Shown here piece after piece: positions 34,564 through 43,584 of a stretch of 64,000 nt of DNA. The first letter of the stretch is position 1. Each line of letters starts with the position of its first letter. Both the position numbers and the translations under genes were made by a program. Source of the stretch: Lysobacter sp. BMK333-48F3 (GTDB taxonomy: Bacteria; Pseudomonadota; Gammaproteobacteria; Xanthomonadales; Xanthomonadaceae). Location of the stretch: the NCBI RefSeq assembly GCF_019733395.1, contig NZ_JAIHOO010000001.1, forward strand, positions 3,596,501 through 3,660,500, given 5' to 3'. The notes beneath the pieces are model-generated. The model saw only the letters and a program-made list of their open reading frames with translations. It had not been told where the DNA came from and did no database searches.

Positions 34564-34944
34564 ATGCGTTTTCTATCCATGATCCGGATCGACGAGACCC
34601 TGAACCAGGCGCCCAGCGAGCGTCTGCTGAACGATATGCAGCAGTTGATGGAGGAAATGACCCGCAACGGCACCCTGATCGCCACCGCCGGCCTGACCCC
34701 CAGCGCCGACGGCGTGCGCCTGCGTCTGCGCGGCGGCAGGATCACCGCGACCGACGGCCCGTTCACCGAAGCCAAGGAAGTGATCGGCGGCTACGCCCTG
34801 TTCGAGGCGGCGTCGAAGCAGGAGGCGATTGCGATCGGCCGCCGCTTTCTGGAAGTGCACGGCGACGGCTGGGACATCGAATGCGAGGTGCGCGCGCTGC
34901 AGGACGAGGGCGCGGGCTGCGGGCAGGCGCTGTGCGCGGAGTGA
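34564..34944 (+). CDS. YciI-family (DGPF-type) protein
   Basis: A 126-residue small cytoplasmic protein with ATDGPFTEAKEVIGGYALFE, the DGPF-type motif of YCII-related proteins (ferredoxin-like fold). GAGGAG precedes the ATG. Such genes often sit beside ECF sigma factors in other bacteria; none is present in this window. Function unknown. The C-terminus has two Cys (ECEV, GCGQALC). Confidence 0.85.
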   Translation: MRFLSMIRIDETLNQAPSERLLNDMQQLMEEMTRNGTLIATAGLTPSADGVRLRLRGGRITATDGPFTEAKEVIGGYALFEAASKQEAIAIGRRFLEVHGDGWDIECEVRALQDEGAGCGQALCAE

Positions 34945-34949
34945 GCGAA

Positions 34950-34996
34950 CGCCGCTCGCCGCCGCCTGCGCCCGCGGCGACGGCGAGCGCGGCGTC
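34950..34996. terminator. Hairpin between convergent genes
   Basis: CGCCGCTCGCCG pairs with CGGCGAGCGCGGCG (one bulge) between the YciI stop and the stop of the opposite gene. Confidence 0.45.
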
Positions 34997-35002
34997 GCCG
35001 GT

Positions 35003-35356
35003 TCAGGGGTGATAGGCGGGGTTGGGCGGCTCGGCCGGGACCAGGGCGACCACGGCGGCGGTAGTCGGCGTACTCCAGCCGGCCAGGCCGCTGACCCAGG
35101 CATTGCCGGCGATCTGGGTCCAGATCTGCTGGCCCGCGTCCCAGGCATAGTGCACGTGAGCGCGGACGGTAATCGCGGGCAGGCCCGGTACCGCGACGTT
35201 CGACCACTGCACCGTCAGGGTGTACTGGTAGCCGGCGGCGGCCCAGCCCTGCTGCGGAACCGCAGCGAAGATCGGGTTGGGGTCGTAAGGAGGTGGATTG
35301 TTCAGCAGCGCGATCGCTGCGTCCCTTTTGCGCATTGGGGGCGGCACGTAGGCCAT
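35003..35356 (-). CDS. Hypothetical protein
   Basis: A 117-residue hydrophilic protein starting MAYVPPPMRKRDA, with CCGGAG eight bases upstream; no signal peptide. It contains a Tyr/Trp-rich middle (WAAAGYQYTLTVQWS, HYAWDAGQQIWTQIAGNAW) and an Ala/Pro-rich end. This looks like a small beta-sheet domain. Not recognised; moderately sure it is coding from codon bias. Confidence 0.6.
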   Translation of the reverse strand: MAYVPPPMRKRDAAIALLNNPPPYDPNPIFAAVPQQGWAAAGYQYTLTVQWSNVAVPGLPAITVRAHVHYAWDAGQQIWTQIAGNAWVSGLAGWSTPTTAAVVALVPAEPPNPAYHP

Positions 35357-35468
35357 GGGGTTCTCCGGTAACGGCGGCAGTGGCGGTTGGCCGCATGGCC
35401 CCGCCATCCGGAGGAACGAACGCAAGCGCGCGCAGTGAAACGGCGGCGCTTGCGCGCAGCGTCGGCCT

Positions 35469-36650
35469 TCAGCGATTCACCGCCGGTCCGTTGACCCCCG
35501 CGTAGCCGTTCGCGCAACCGCTGGTGCAGGTGGTCGCGAGCATGTTGTAGACGATCCGGCCGGCGTTGGACTTGGAGCGGAAATGCCCCACGCCCTGGCT
35601 GGTGTCGCCGCCGCCGGCGTTGTACGGGCTGCCGTCGCTCCAGTCCCAATCGTAGGCGTAGGCGCTGTTGCCGACGCCGATATCGACCTGGGCCTTGACG
35701 TTGCCGCCGGCGTTGAACAACGCGCCGCCGCTGCAGCCGGCGGCGTAGCTGGTGGTGAAGCAGTGGACCTGATCGTACAGGCCGGCGGTGATGGTGTAGA
35801 AGGCGATCGAAGCGTAGGTCTGCGGCATCGCCCGCAGGCTGTTGCTGCCGTCGCCGGTCCAGCGGTTGTAGCCGTAATAGGGCACGCCGCTGCTGGGGTA
35901 GAGGCCGAAGGTGTAGTAGTCGTACGGGTAGACGTAGGCCTCGGCGTTGCAGGTCGGCGCGTATGGCGACTGGTAGCCGGTGCTCAGGCAGGTGCGCAGC
36001 CCGCGCAGGCCGCCGGCGATGTTGACGAAGCGGCGCACGCTGGCCTGATAGCCGTAGTACTTCAGCATCGCCAGGCTCATCGACGAGCCCAGCGAGTGCG
36101 AGACGATGTCGACCTGGCTGCGGCCGGTGTAGGCCTTCACCTTGTCGATGAAGGTCTTGAGGATCTGGTACTTGGCCGGCTCGTGGTAGTTGTATTGCGG
36201 CGCGCCGCGCTCCTCGGCGTCGAGGTAGCTGACGCCGAACAGCTCGCAGTCGTTGTAGCCGCGCGCCTTGAGCTCGTCGTAGACCGAATGCGCCGGCGTT
36301 GCGTAGCCCGACACCGCCGAAGGCGGCATGTCGAAGCTCAGCGCGCTGTCGCCGTTGCCGTGCACGAACACCACCGGGGTGCGGGTGGCGATGCAGTCGC
36401 CGCCGCCGAATCCGCCGCTGCCGACGCCGGGCGCGAAGCCGCCGGCGTATTGGCTGGCCGTGCCCTGGCAGGTGTAGCCGTTGTGGCTGCCGCAATCCAG
36501 GGCCGCGGCGGCCGGCGATACCGACAGGCCGAGCAGGGCCAAGGCGAGGGCGGCCGCGCTCAGCGGCGCCGGGATGAGGTTGGCGAAGCGCCAGCGGCGC
36601 GAACTGGCCGATGCAGGCGCGGATGCAGGCGTGGATGCGGTGCGGAACAT
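35469..36650 (-). CDS. Secreted PHB depolymerase, PhaZ7-like
   Basis: A 393-residue extracellular alpha/beta hydrolase. Signal peptide to A50, then mature LDCGSHNGYTCQGTASQYAG. The triad is S186 (VSHSLGS), D293 (GLYDQVH) and H356 (GVGHFRS); subtracting 50 gives S136, D243 and H306, almost exactly the S136/D242/H306 of Paucimonas lemoignei PhaZ7 as I recall it. Shared blocks include GGFAPGVGSGGFGGG, PVVFVHGNGD, ARGYNDCELFGV and GGGDTSQGVGHFR. It should depolymerise amorphous polyhydroxybutyrate outside the cell. GGAGG stands before the ATG. It is divergent from the gene at 36.96 kb. Confidence 0.93.
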   Translation of the reverse strand: MFRTASTPASAPASASSRRWRFANLIPAPLSAAALALALLGLSVSPAAAALDCGSHNGYTCQGTASQYAGGFAPGVGSGGFGGGDCIATRTPVVFVHGNGDSALSFDMPPSAVSGYATPAHSVYDELKARGYNDCELFGVSYLDAEERGAPQYNYHEPAKYQILKTFIDKVKAYTGRSQVDIVSHSLGSSMSLAMLKYYGYQASVRRFVNIAGGLRGLRTCLSTGYQSPYAPTCNAEAYVYPYDYYTFGLYPSSGVPYYGYNRWTGDGSNSLRAMPQTYASIAFYTITAGLYDQVHCFTTSYAAGCSGGALFNAGGNVKAQVDIGVGNSAYAYDWDWSDGSPYNAGGGDTSQGVGHFRSKSNAGRIVYNMLATTCTSGCANGYAGVNGPAVNR

Positions 36651-36959
36651 GAGCCCTCCCCAGGGTGGTCGGTACGACGACGGAACCGCGGATCCGGCGA
36701 TGGTGGCCCCGCGCTTCGCCGCGGCGGTATTGCACTTATGGGCGATGCGACGGGGTTCGGCGCCGGTCGTCGCAGCGGCGCATGGTCGCGACTGTGACCC
36801 AGCCGGCAATTCGGCCTGGCCGGCTCGCATAAGGTGCGCACGGTGCGCCGCCGTCCCGGCGCCTGCGACGGCCCCGTCGCAGGGGTCGGTGCGCGGCGTC
36901 GCCGAGATCGCCGCGCGCCGCGCCTGCCGGCCGCACTTCCCCCAGCCACGAGAGTCCAC
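36651..36959. other. Divergent promoter region of the depolymerase gene
   Basis: This 309-base stretch separates the depolymerase and the secreted two-domain protein genes and should hold both promoters. I find no clear -35/-10 pair or palindrome; nothing else is visible. Confidence 0.4.
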
Positions 36960-38204
36960 ATGCGCATCAAACGATCACCAGCCCGCCTGGCGGGCGCCTT
37001 GTTCGCCGCTGTGCTGTTGCCCGCATCCGTCGCTCAGGCCGCCAACCAGTATTGCGACAACGACCGCGACCCGGGGCAGTACCCCGATTGCGGCAACGTC
37101 GCGGGAGCCGGCTTCTACTACCGCAGCGGCCAGCCCGGCGACTACCACGGCGACGACCGCCTCTCGACCACCCAGTCCAGCAGCTACGGCTGGGTGTTCC
37201 TGGGATCGGTCGCCGCCGGCCATCACTACGCTTATCTGGCCAATTACGCCTTCACCGACCCGCGCGCCGAGTACCAGGCCTGGGACCTGGGCAACGGCTT
37301 CTACTCCATCGGCTACGTCAACCAGAACACCGCGCCCAGCGGCTGGAACTACGTCGGCTACGGCACCAGCGGCGCGTTGTACGTGCGCCGCAGCAGCGGC
37401 AGCGGCGCCACCGGCGCCGACGCCGTGCAGCGTCAGTACCCAGGCCTGAGCGCCAAGGCGGTGTCGCCGCTGACCCCGGCGCTGGCCGGCTTGTGCCCGA
37501 GCCTGAGCCTACGCGATCCGGCCCTGGCCGAATTGCAGAACACGATGCTCGACGCCGCGCGCCGCTACCGCGATGCCGCCGGCTCGTTCGCGATCGCGTT
37601 CAAGAACAACGGCCAGCGCGAGCGGATCGATTTCGAAGTCTCGCCGGCGCGGCGCAGCAGCTTCGTGCGCATCGCCGCGGCGAACGGACGGGTCAGCGAA
37701 CACTATGCCGACGCGCAGTCGCAAACGACGCTGTGGCCGGGGCAGTCGGCGTATCGCTCGAGTCGGCGCGCGGTCGCGCCGGACGCGCAAACGACGGCTG
37801 TCGCCCATGCCTATCGCAACAGCGCCTGCCAGGCGGTGTACGCGCAGCAGCCCGACGCCAGCGGCGCGACCGGCACCGCCGATGTGCTGGCGCCGGCCAA
37901 CTACGCTTTCTGGCTGTCGGATACGGACAGCCGCATCCTCGGCCGGCCGCAGTTGCTGGGCCGCGAGACCGTGCTGGTCGAAGGCCGTCACGACGAGGCG
38001 ATGGCGCGCAAGCTCGGCGCGCGACGCTACCGCATGTGGGTCGACGCGGCGACCGGGATCCTGCTCAAGCTCGAAGGCCGCAACGCACGCGGCGGCCGCG
38101 CCTACCTGATCGAAGTCGATCGCCTGCGCCTGGACAGCGGCCTGTCGCCGCGGGCCCGAACGGCCGTGCCGAAGGGCTGGACCGAGCTGGCCGCGCAGCC
38201 CTGA
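36960..38204 (+). CDS. Secreted two-domain protein with LolA/MucB-like C-terminal region
   Basis: A 414-residue exported protein. Signal peptide 1-28 (ASVAQA). The N-terminal domain (about 30-145) is Gly/Tyr-rich and aromatic (GFYYRSGQPGDYHGDDR, WVFLGSVAAGHHYAYLANYAF) and unrecognised. The C-terminal half (about 185-405) contains a LolA/RseB-like pattern: SFAIAFKNNGQRERIDFEV, VLVEGRHDEAMARKLGARRY and MWVDAATGILLKLEG. Such folds bind lipid or act as sensors. Divergent from the depolymerase, so a role in PHB use or envelope sensing is possible but inferred. Confidence 0.7.
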   Translation: MRIKRSPARLAGALFAAVLLPASVAQAANQYCDNDRDPGQYPDCGNVAGAGFYYRSGQPGDYHGDDRLSTTQSSSYGWVFLGSVAAGHHYAYLANYAFTDPRAEYQAWDLGNGFYSIGYVNQNTAPSGWNYVGYGTSGALYVRRSSGSGATGADAVQRQYPGLSAKAVSPLTPALAGLCPSLSLRDPALAELQNTMLDAARRYRDAAGSFAIAFKNNGQRERIDFEVSPARRSSFVRIAAANGRVSEHYADAQSQTTLWPGQSAYRSSRRAVAPDAQTTAVAHAYRNSACQAVYAQQPDASGATGTADVLAPANYAFWLSDTDSRILGRPQLLGRETVLVEGRHDEAMARKLGARRYRMWVDAATGILLKLEGRNARGGRAYLIEVDRLRLDSGLSPRARTAVPKGWTELAAQP

Positions 38205-38214
38205 GGCCTCGCGC

Positions 38215-38242
38215 CCCGGCGCGGCATCGCCGCCGCGCCGGG
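38215..38242 (+). terminator. 10-bp hairpin after the two-domain protein gene
   Basis: CCCGGCGCGG pairs with CCGCGCCGGG with an 8-base loop, 10 bases past the stop; no T-run. Confidence 0.5.
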
Positions 38243-38446
38243 TCGCGAGGTTCAGTACACCCGCGTGATGGCGCCGGCGCCGGCCGTGCGGGAGGTCAGG
38301 GGCGCGCGTTCGTTCGCGCTATGCCCGCGACCCGGCGAAAGGGACCGGGCCACCGGTCGCTGTCGCCACATCGCCCGATCCGCCTTGCGCGATGTGCGGC
38401 CGCAGGAGTACTAGTGAGCCTGGGACTGCCGCGACAGGAGAGGGTT

Positions 38447-38932
38447 ATGGACTACGCGATACGGGCGATTCTGATCGCCGGTTTGTGCTGCACGGGAGCG
38501 GCTTGGGCGAGCGAAAAGCCGGCGGCTCAGCAGGCGCCCGCGCCCGCCTACGACGCCGAACTGGCCCAACGCCTGGGCGCCGACGAGCGCGGCATGCGCC
38601 GCTACGTGCTGGTGATCCTCAAGACCGGGCCGAAACGCGTAGCCGATGGCGAGGAACGCAAGGCCATGTTCGCCGGCCACTTCGCCAATATCGAGCGCCT
38701 GGCCAAGGCCGGCAAGCTGGCTTTGGCGGGGCCCTTCGCCGAAGACCCGGACGGCTGGCGCGGGCTGTTCCTGCTCGCGGTGGACGATATCGAAGAGGCG
38801 CGCCGATTGACCGCGACCGATCCGGTCATCGAGCGCGGCGAAATGATCGCCGAGTACCATCGCTGGTACGGTTCGGCGGCGGCGATGGCGATTCCCGAAC
38901 TGCACGACCGCTTGCTGCCGAAGCGGCCGTGA
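38447..38932 (+). CDS. Secreted YciI-like protein
   Basis: A 161-residue protein with a signal peptide (ending AWAS, about 22) and a YciI-type domain: YVLVILKTGPKRVADGEER, GHFANIERLAKAGKLALAGPF, WRGLFLLAVDDIEEARRL and DPVIERGEMIAEYHRWY. The His/Asp pair typical of YciI is replaced by G-H-F and a late Asp. Exported YciI-like proteins are less usual. AGGAGAGG precedes the ATG. Confidence 0.8.
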   Translation: MDYAIRAILIAGLCCTGAAWASEKPAAQQAPAPAYDAELAQRLGADERGMRRYVLVILKTGPKRVADGEERKAMFAGHFANIERLAKAGKLALAGPFAEDPDGWRGLFLLAVDDIEEARRLTATDPVIERGEMIAEYHRWYGSAAAMAIPELHDRLLPKRP

Positions 38933-39059
38933 ACCGCGCCGCAGCGGATGGAGCCGGTGGGCCCGGCTTGGACCGCGGCAGGCGCTCTGCTACCGTGCCC
39001 GGCCAGGATGGCAGCGCCGACGGCGCCGCCGCGCAACTTCATCCAAGGCAGGAATCCGC

Positions 39060-39593
39060 ATGCATGCTTTCCGTCGTCGTATCGCCCTCGGCCTCGGCCT
39101 GATCCTCGCCGCCCACGGCGCCGTCGCCACCGAAATCGCGCCCGAAGCGATGCGACTGGAAGCCGGATTGATCGCGGCCTTGCGCCACGACGCCAAGACC
39201 GGCGAGCGCGCCGCGCCGTCCGGTCCGGCGATCCAGGCCTATATCCACGCCGGTTACCTCACCGCCAAGCCGACCGTGCGCGCCGACTACACCGACTACC
39301 GGTTGCTGAACAAGCCGGCGACCCTGCTCGGGCTGCCGCTGGTGGCGATCGAAGAGGAATACATGACCCAGTACCTGGGCTGCTGCGTCAGCGAAGGCGC
39401 CGGCGCGACGGTACGGATCACCGGAGATATCGAGCCGCTGGTCGAGTTCGCCAAGCGCAATGCCTGCCGCCTCGAACGCGACTACGACGCGCGCGCCGAG
39501 TTCAAGAACTACGGCATCGCCGCCAACCTGCCGGCCGGCCGCTACGCCAACCTGAGCTGCCGGGTGCGCGACGCGGATCGGGCGGAGCGCTGA
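39060..39593 (+). CDS. Secreted hypothetical protein
   Basis: A 177-residue exported protein with signal peptide (ending AVAT, about 24) and a mature part with a CC pair (YLGCCVSEGAG) and a second pair of separated Cys (NACRLER, LSCRVRD). Ordered alpha/beta content. Not recognised. AGGAA precedes the ATG. Confidence 0.65.
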   Translation: MHAFRRRIALGLGLILAAHGAVATEIAPEAMRLEAGLIAALRHDAKTGERAAPSGPAIQAYIHAGYLTAKPTVRADYTDYRLLNKPATLLGLPLVAIEEEYMTQYLGCCVSEGAGATVRITGDIEPLVEFAKRNACRLERDYDARAEFKNYGIAANLPAGRYANLSCRVRDADRAER

Positions 39594-39708
39594 GTTTCGG
39601 GGGATTCGCGACTAGGGCGGAGTGGCCCAAGCCGCTTCTGCATAGGCGGCGACAGCGGCGAGACGGTTGTTCCGTCCCGCCGCACGCAGTGCGATGCCGC
39701 CGCCGGCC

Positions 39709-40626
39709 TCAGAACCCTTGCAGCCGATTCAGCGGAATGCGCTGGATATGGTCGTGTTCCGGGCCCGGCCGGCTCTTGTATTCGTCGGCGGCGCTCTCGT
39801 AGGTCACCCAGACTTCGCCGTCGATGATGTTCAGGCCTTCGGCGTAATCGTCGATGTCGCCGACCTTGCGCGCCTGTTCGGGCGCGGCCAGGTCGAAACG
39901 CTGCGGGTCGGTGCCGTAGGCCTGGAACAACAGGTCGCTGTCCTGCTTGGTGCCGTACGAGGTGGTGAACAACAGCCCGCGATCGGTGACCGCCACGCCC
40001 TGGGTGAAATCCGGAATTTCGACTTTTTCGCTGGGATTGACGAAAGCGCCCTTGGGGTCGATGTCGAAGCGGGTCAGGTAGCCCTGATCGGGGAAGCTAT
40101 CGTTCTGCGGGGTCGAGAACTGGCCGACGTAGGCCTGGCCGTCCTTGACCGCGATATAGCTGGCGTTCTGGCCTTCCGGCATGCGGTTGATCCAGGCCGG
40201 TTGCACCGCGGCGCCGTCGCCGGCGCGATCGATGTCTTCGCGGCGGTAGACGTAGACCGCTTCGGTGTCGGCCAGGTACACGTACTTGCCGTCGGTGGCG
40301 ACGCCGCCGCCCTTGTCGGGCGAGATCGCGCACATATTCTCGGCGCTGCCGCCGACCAGGCGCACGTTCTTGACCTCTTCGCGGCCCTGGCTGTTCTTGT
40401 CCTGGATCGACAGCAGCACGCCGTCGTTGTTCGGGTCCTTGTCCTGGTTGACCTCGGATTTGTAGTAGCTGGTGAGGATCTGCCCGCGGCCGGCGTCGTA
40501 GCCCTGGCCTTGCGGGATGTAGCCGTCCTTCAGATGAACCAGCTGCGGGCCGTTCTGCGCGGCGGCGCGGGATTCGGGCAGGGAGATCGGGGCCAGTGCG
40601 GCGCCGGCGATGGGGGGAACGTGCAT
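39709..40626 (-). CDS. Beta-propeller-like hypothetical protein
   Basis: A 305-residue protein without a clear signal peptide (starts MHVPPIAGAALAPISLPESR). The sequence has repeating YV-x-D-T and GKYVYLADTE, GLLFTTSYG, EVWVTYESAAD motifs with regular strands, suggesting a beta-propeller or similar sheet protein; it could be a secreted effector, given the lack of enzyme motifs. A strong GGAGG lies before the ATG. Not recognised. Confidence 0.6.
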   Translation of the reverse strand: MHVPPIAGAALAPISLPESRAAAQNGPQLVHLKDGYIPQGQGYDAGRGQILTSYYKSEVNQDKDPNNDGVLLSIQDKNSQGREEVKNVRLVGGSAENMCAISPDKGGGVATDGKYVYLADTEAVYVYRREDIDRAGDGAAVQPAWINRMPEGQNASYIAVKDGQAYVGQFSTPQNDSFPDQGYLTRFDIDPKGAFVNPSEKVEIPDFTQGVAVTDRGLLFTTSYGTKQDSDLLFQAYGTDPQRFDLAAPEQARKVGDIDDYAEGLNIIDGEVWVTYESAADEYKSRPGPEHDHIQRIPLNRLQGF

Positions 40627-40824
40627 GGTCGGTCCTCCTCGTGGGATGCGCGGACTCTGCGGCTTGCGCGCGGTCTGCGACAGCTGGGGGAAACCCGATC
40701 ATGCGCGCCCTCGGGCCTGGTGTTTCGTGACCGCGGTCGACGGTGCGGATGCGCCTGCGCGACGGCGGTTTTCCGCAGCGGAAAACTGCGCGAGTCCGAA
40801 CGCAAATGCCCCGGCGCCGACGCG

Positions 40825-40850
40825 ACGAAGCCCGCCGGAGCGGGCTTCGT
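40825..40850 (-). terminator. Hairpin after the low-complexity secreted protein gene
   Basis: ACGAAGCCCGC pairs with GCGGGCTTCGT across CGGA, 24 bases past the stop of the minus-strand gene. Confidence 0.6.
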
Positions 40851-40873
40851 GCGTACGCGACCTGCTGTCGGGG

Positions 40874-41419
40874 TTATTTGTCGCGTTCGCGATCGTCTCG
40901 GTCGCTGCGGGTTTCGGCGCGCGCCTTGGCCGCGGTCGATTGTTCGGCGCCGAAGCGCTTGCGCGCATCGGCCTCGGCCTCGCCCTGGGTACGCGCGCGG
41001 ATCGAGGTGTCCTGGCCGAACTCGGATTGGGTTTGGCCGGTGGTGCTGGCCCGGCTGTCCACGCGCGCGTCGACCTTGGCATCGATTTTGGTATCGACTT
41101 CGGTGCGCGGAGTGTCGTCGCTGTCTTGGTCCTGGCGCGCGTCGTTGCGCGCGCGCGCCGCGGTGGACTGCTCGGCGCCGAATTCGGTGCGGGTATCGCG
41201 ATCGGCGCTGCGCAGTTCCTGTGCGCGCTGACTGGTGTCGCGGCCGAAGCGGCCCGGATCGGCGGTCGGCAACTGCATCGGCCGGCTGGGCATGTGCTGG
41301 CTGGGGATGTGACCGCCCGTCGGCGGACCGCCGCCACCGCCGCCGCGGCCTTGGGCGAAGGCGGTCGGCACGGCGAGGCTGGCGGCGATCGCGAGGATGA
41401 GCAGAGTCTGGTGACGCAT
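40874..41419 (-). CDS. Secreted low-complexity protein with a duplicated 40-residue module
   Basis: A 181-residue protein: signal peptide to about 22 (FAQ), a Gly/Pro-rich stretch, then two copies of a module, residues 58-98 and 134-175, each with FG[RQ]DTS-x-RA ... FGAEQSTAA[RK]AR, joined by an acidic/basic linker DTKIDAKVDARVDSR. The pattern suggests a short coiled or amphipathic repeat, and the composition is Ala/Asp/Arg-rich. No known family. AGGAGG before the ATG. Confidence 0.65.
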   Translation of the reverse strand: MRHQTLLILAIAASLAVPTAFAQGRGGGGGGPPTGGHIPSQHMPSRPMQLPTADPGRFGRDTSQRAQELRSADRDTRTEFGAEQSTAARARNDARQDQDSDDTPRTEVDTKIDAKVDARVDSRASTTGQTQSEFGQDTSIRARTQGEAEADARKRFGAEQSTAAKARAETRSDRDDRERDK

Positions 41420-41560
41420 GGGATCCTCCTGAACGAACCGTCGCGGGGGCGACGGTCCGAACCTAGACCCTGCGGTCTGCATCGCTACTGAACCCGTCGG
41501 ATTCAGCGAAGTCGCGATACGGTTAAGCACCGCGTGCGTCGCCGCATCCGGCGGCGCCGC

Positions 41561-42676
41561 TCAGCGCGCGGCGCTGGTCTTGTCGACCGCCAGCGGCCGC
41601 ACGTGCTGCAACAGGCTGGTCAGGGTCTTGCCGGGTTCTTCCCAGGGCATCATGTGCGAGGAGTTCTCGAACCAAACGCCTTGCTTGAACGGGGCTTTGA
41701 CCTGGGCCAGCCACTGCTCCGCCGGTTCGGCCGGGGTGGTGTAGTCGTGGCGGCCGAGGAAGAACACCACCGGGATCGGGAACTCGCGCACCGGCTTGTA
41801 ATCCACCGCGACGAACTCGGGCAGGATCTTGCCGAGGGTGAACACGTTGCCCTCGTTGACGTTGCGGCGATCGCAATCGCCGTACTCCGGCGACAGGCGC
41901 GGGCCGCGGTAGAAGTACATCGAATCGTTGCGGTAGGCGGTCAGGCCGCCGTAGTACTGCGACCATTTGCGCGCGGCGATGATGCGTTCGCGGGTGATCG
42001 GCTGGTCGCCGGGGTAGGGCATGATCGCTTCCATCTCCTTCACCGCTTCGGCGTTGCCCAGCGCCTTGGCCTGCTTCAGGCCGAAGTCGAAGCTGATCCG
42101 CTCGTTGTCGCGCACGTTGATCGCCTGGCCGATGCCGACATAGGCGTAGAACAGGTCCGGCTGCTTCAGCGCCGCCTTCATGCTGATGATGGTGCCCCAG
42201 CTGTGCGCCATCAGCACGATCTTGCGCTTGCCGTAGCGCTGGCGCAGGTACTGGGCGACTTCGACCACGTCGTCGGCGTAGCGATCGATGTGGATGGTGC
42301 CGGCGTAGCTTTCCGGATCCTGCAGCGCGAAGGTCTTGCCGGCGCCGCGCTGGTCCCAGTTGACCACGGTGAAGTACTCCTCGATCGGGCGCTGGAACTG
42401 CCACGAGGTCGGGATCACCGGCGAGGCGGGGCCGCCGTGCACGAACAGCAGGATCGGGTTGTTCTTGTCCTGGCCGCGCACGCTCAGCCACTGGTCGATG
42501 CCGCCGATGCGAGCCGCATACGCCTCCTGGATGCCGTTGGGCGCGACGATCCGGCCGAGGTCCTCGATGATGGCGCGCGCGTCGGCGTAGCCGGAGGTGT
42601 CCTTGCATTCGGGCGCGGCCAGCGCCAGGGGGCTCAGGGCCAGCAGCAGGGAGGCGAACAGGGCTTGGGTCTTCAT
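41561..42676 (-). CDS. Secreted alpha/beta hydrolase, S33-like (proline iminopeptidase fold)
   Basis: A 371-residue exported hydrolase. Signal peptide about 1-20 (LALAAP). Motifs: LLFVHGGPASP (oxyanion, HGGP typical of S33 peptidases), VNWDQRGAGKTF, nucleophile VLMAHSWGT, acid in FLGRHDYT and His in NSSHMMPWE. Likely an aminopeptidase or esterase acting in the periplasm. Confidence 0.88.
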   Translation of the reverse strand: MKTQALFASLLLALSPLALAAPECKDTSGYADARAIIEDLGRIVAPNGIQEAYAARIGGIDQWLSVRGQDKNNPILLFVHGGPASPVIPTSWQFQRPIEEYFTVVNWDQRGAGKTFALQDPESYAGTIHIDRYADDVVEVAQYLRQRYGKRKIVLMAHSWGTIISMKAALKQPDLFYAYVGIGQAINVRDNERISFDFGLKQAKALGNAEAVKEMEAIMPYPGDQPITRERIIAARKWSQYYGGLTAYRNDSMYFYRGPRLSPEYGDCDRRNVNEGNVFTLGKILPEFVAVDYKPVREFPIPVVFFLGRHDYTTPAEPAEQWLAQVKAPFKQGVWFENSSHMMPWEEPGKTLTSLLQHVRPLAVDKTSAAR

Positions 42677-42978
42677 GGGCGGTTTCCGGCCTGGGGCTTG
42701 AAGGTTGCGGGAACGGGGAACGCGGCGGCGTGCGCCGTACCACGGCTCGGTGTCGGTGCTCGGCCGGTGTCGTTCCCCATGTGCACACAGATACGGGAAG
42801 AGGCTGCGGGGTTTACGGCGGTGGTGTTTTTATTTGTGCCGGTCCCATGGCGGACGCTGATCGTGGCCGGTCGATTCGCGCCCGTTCATGCGCAGCGGCC
42901 ATCCGAACCGCGAACCGCGCCGATGCGTCGGCGGCCGCGGCGGAGTAGGGTGGAACCCCCTTCTGCCAGGAGCACGGC
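42677..42978. other. Intergenic region between divergent genes
   Basis: A 302-base gap between the minus-strand hydrolase and a plus-strand VOC gene. It has an AT-rich patch around 42824-42837 that could be part of a promoter. No gene seen. Confidence 0.4.
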
Positions 42979-43407
42979 ATGGAAACGCAGGAACTGCATC
43001 GCGGCCGCCTGATCGACCATATCCAACTGGTGGTGCGCGACCTCGAGGCGAGCCGGCGCTTTTACACCGCGGTGTTCGAAACCTTGCAGGTGCCGATGGC
43101 CGGCAGCGGCAAGGACTATTTCTGGGCCGACGAGCTGTTCGTGTCGACCGCGTCCAGCGAGGCCGCGAACGGCGAACTGACCGGCCGCCATCACCTGGCC
43201 TTCCAGGCCCGCGACCGCGCCATGGTCGAGGCCTTCCATCGCGCCGCGCTGGCGCATGGCGGGCGCGACAACGGCGCGCCGGGCAAGCGCGACTATCATC
43301 CCGGCTACTACGCCGCGTTCGCGCTCGACCCGGACGGCAACAACATCGAGGCGGTCTATCACGGCGAGGCCGAGCGCAGCGCGGCTTCGGTCAAGATCGT
43401 GTTCTGA
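42979..43407 (+). CDS. VOC family (glyoxalase-like) protein
   Basis: A 142-residue cytoplasmic protein of glyoxalase fold with putative metal ligands H14 (IDHIQLV), the second His (GRHHLAF) and Glu (NNIEAVYH). Two repeats are evident. Common VOC proteins of this size include resistance and lyase enzymes; substrate unknown. AGGAG before the ATG. Confidence 0.88.
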   Translation: METQELHRGRLIDHIQLVVRDLEASRRFYTAVFETLQVPMAGSGKDYFWADELFVSTASSEAANGELTGRHHLAFQARDRAMVEAFHRAALAHGGRDNGAPGKRDYHPGYYAAFALDPDGNNIEAVYHGEAERSAASVKIVF

Positions 43408-43584
43408 TCCGCTCGCCCGGCTGTTCCGGTTCCGATCTTCCGGTCTGATCTTCGTGCTCTGGCCGGAACCGCCGCCACGTCGGCGCTCCCGGCCCGGCGC
43501 AGGCGGCCATCGGCTGGGCGCATGCGGCGTTCCGCCGTCCGGCCGCCGCCGTTACCATGGGGCACCACACGGAGGGGGTGTTCG

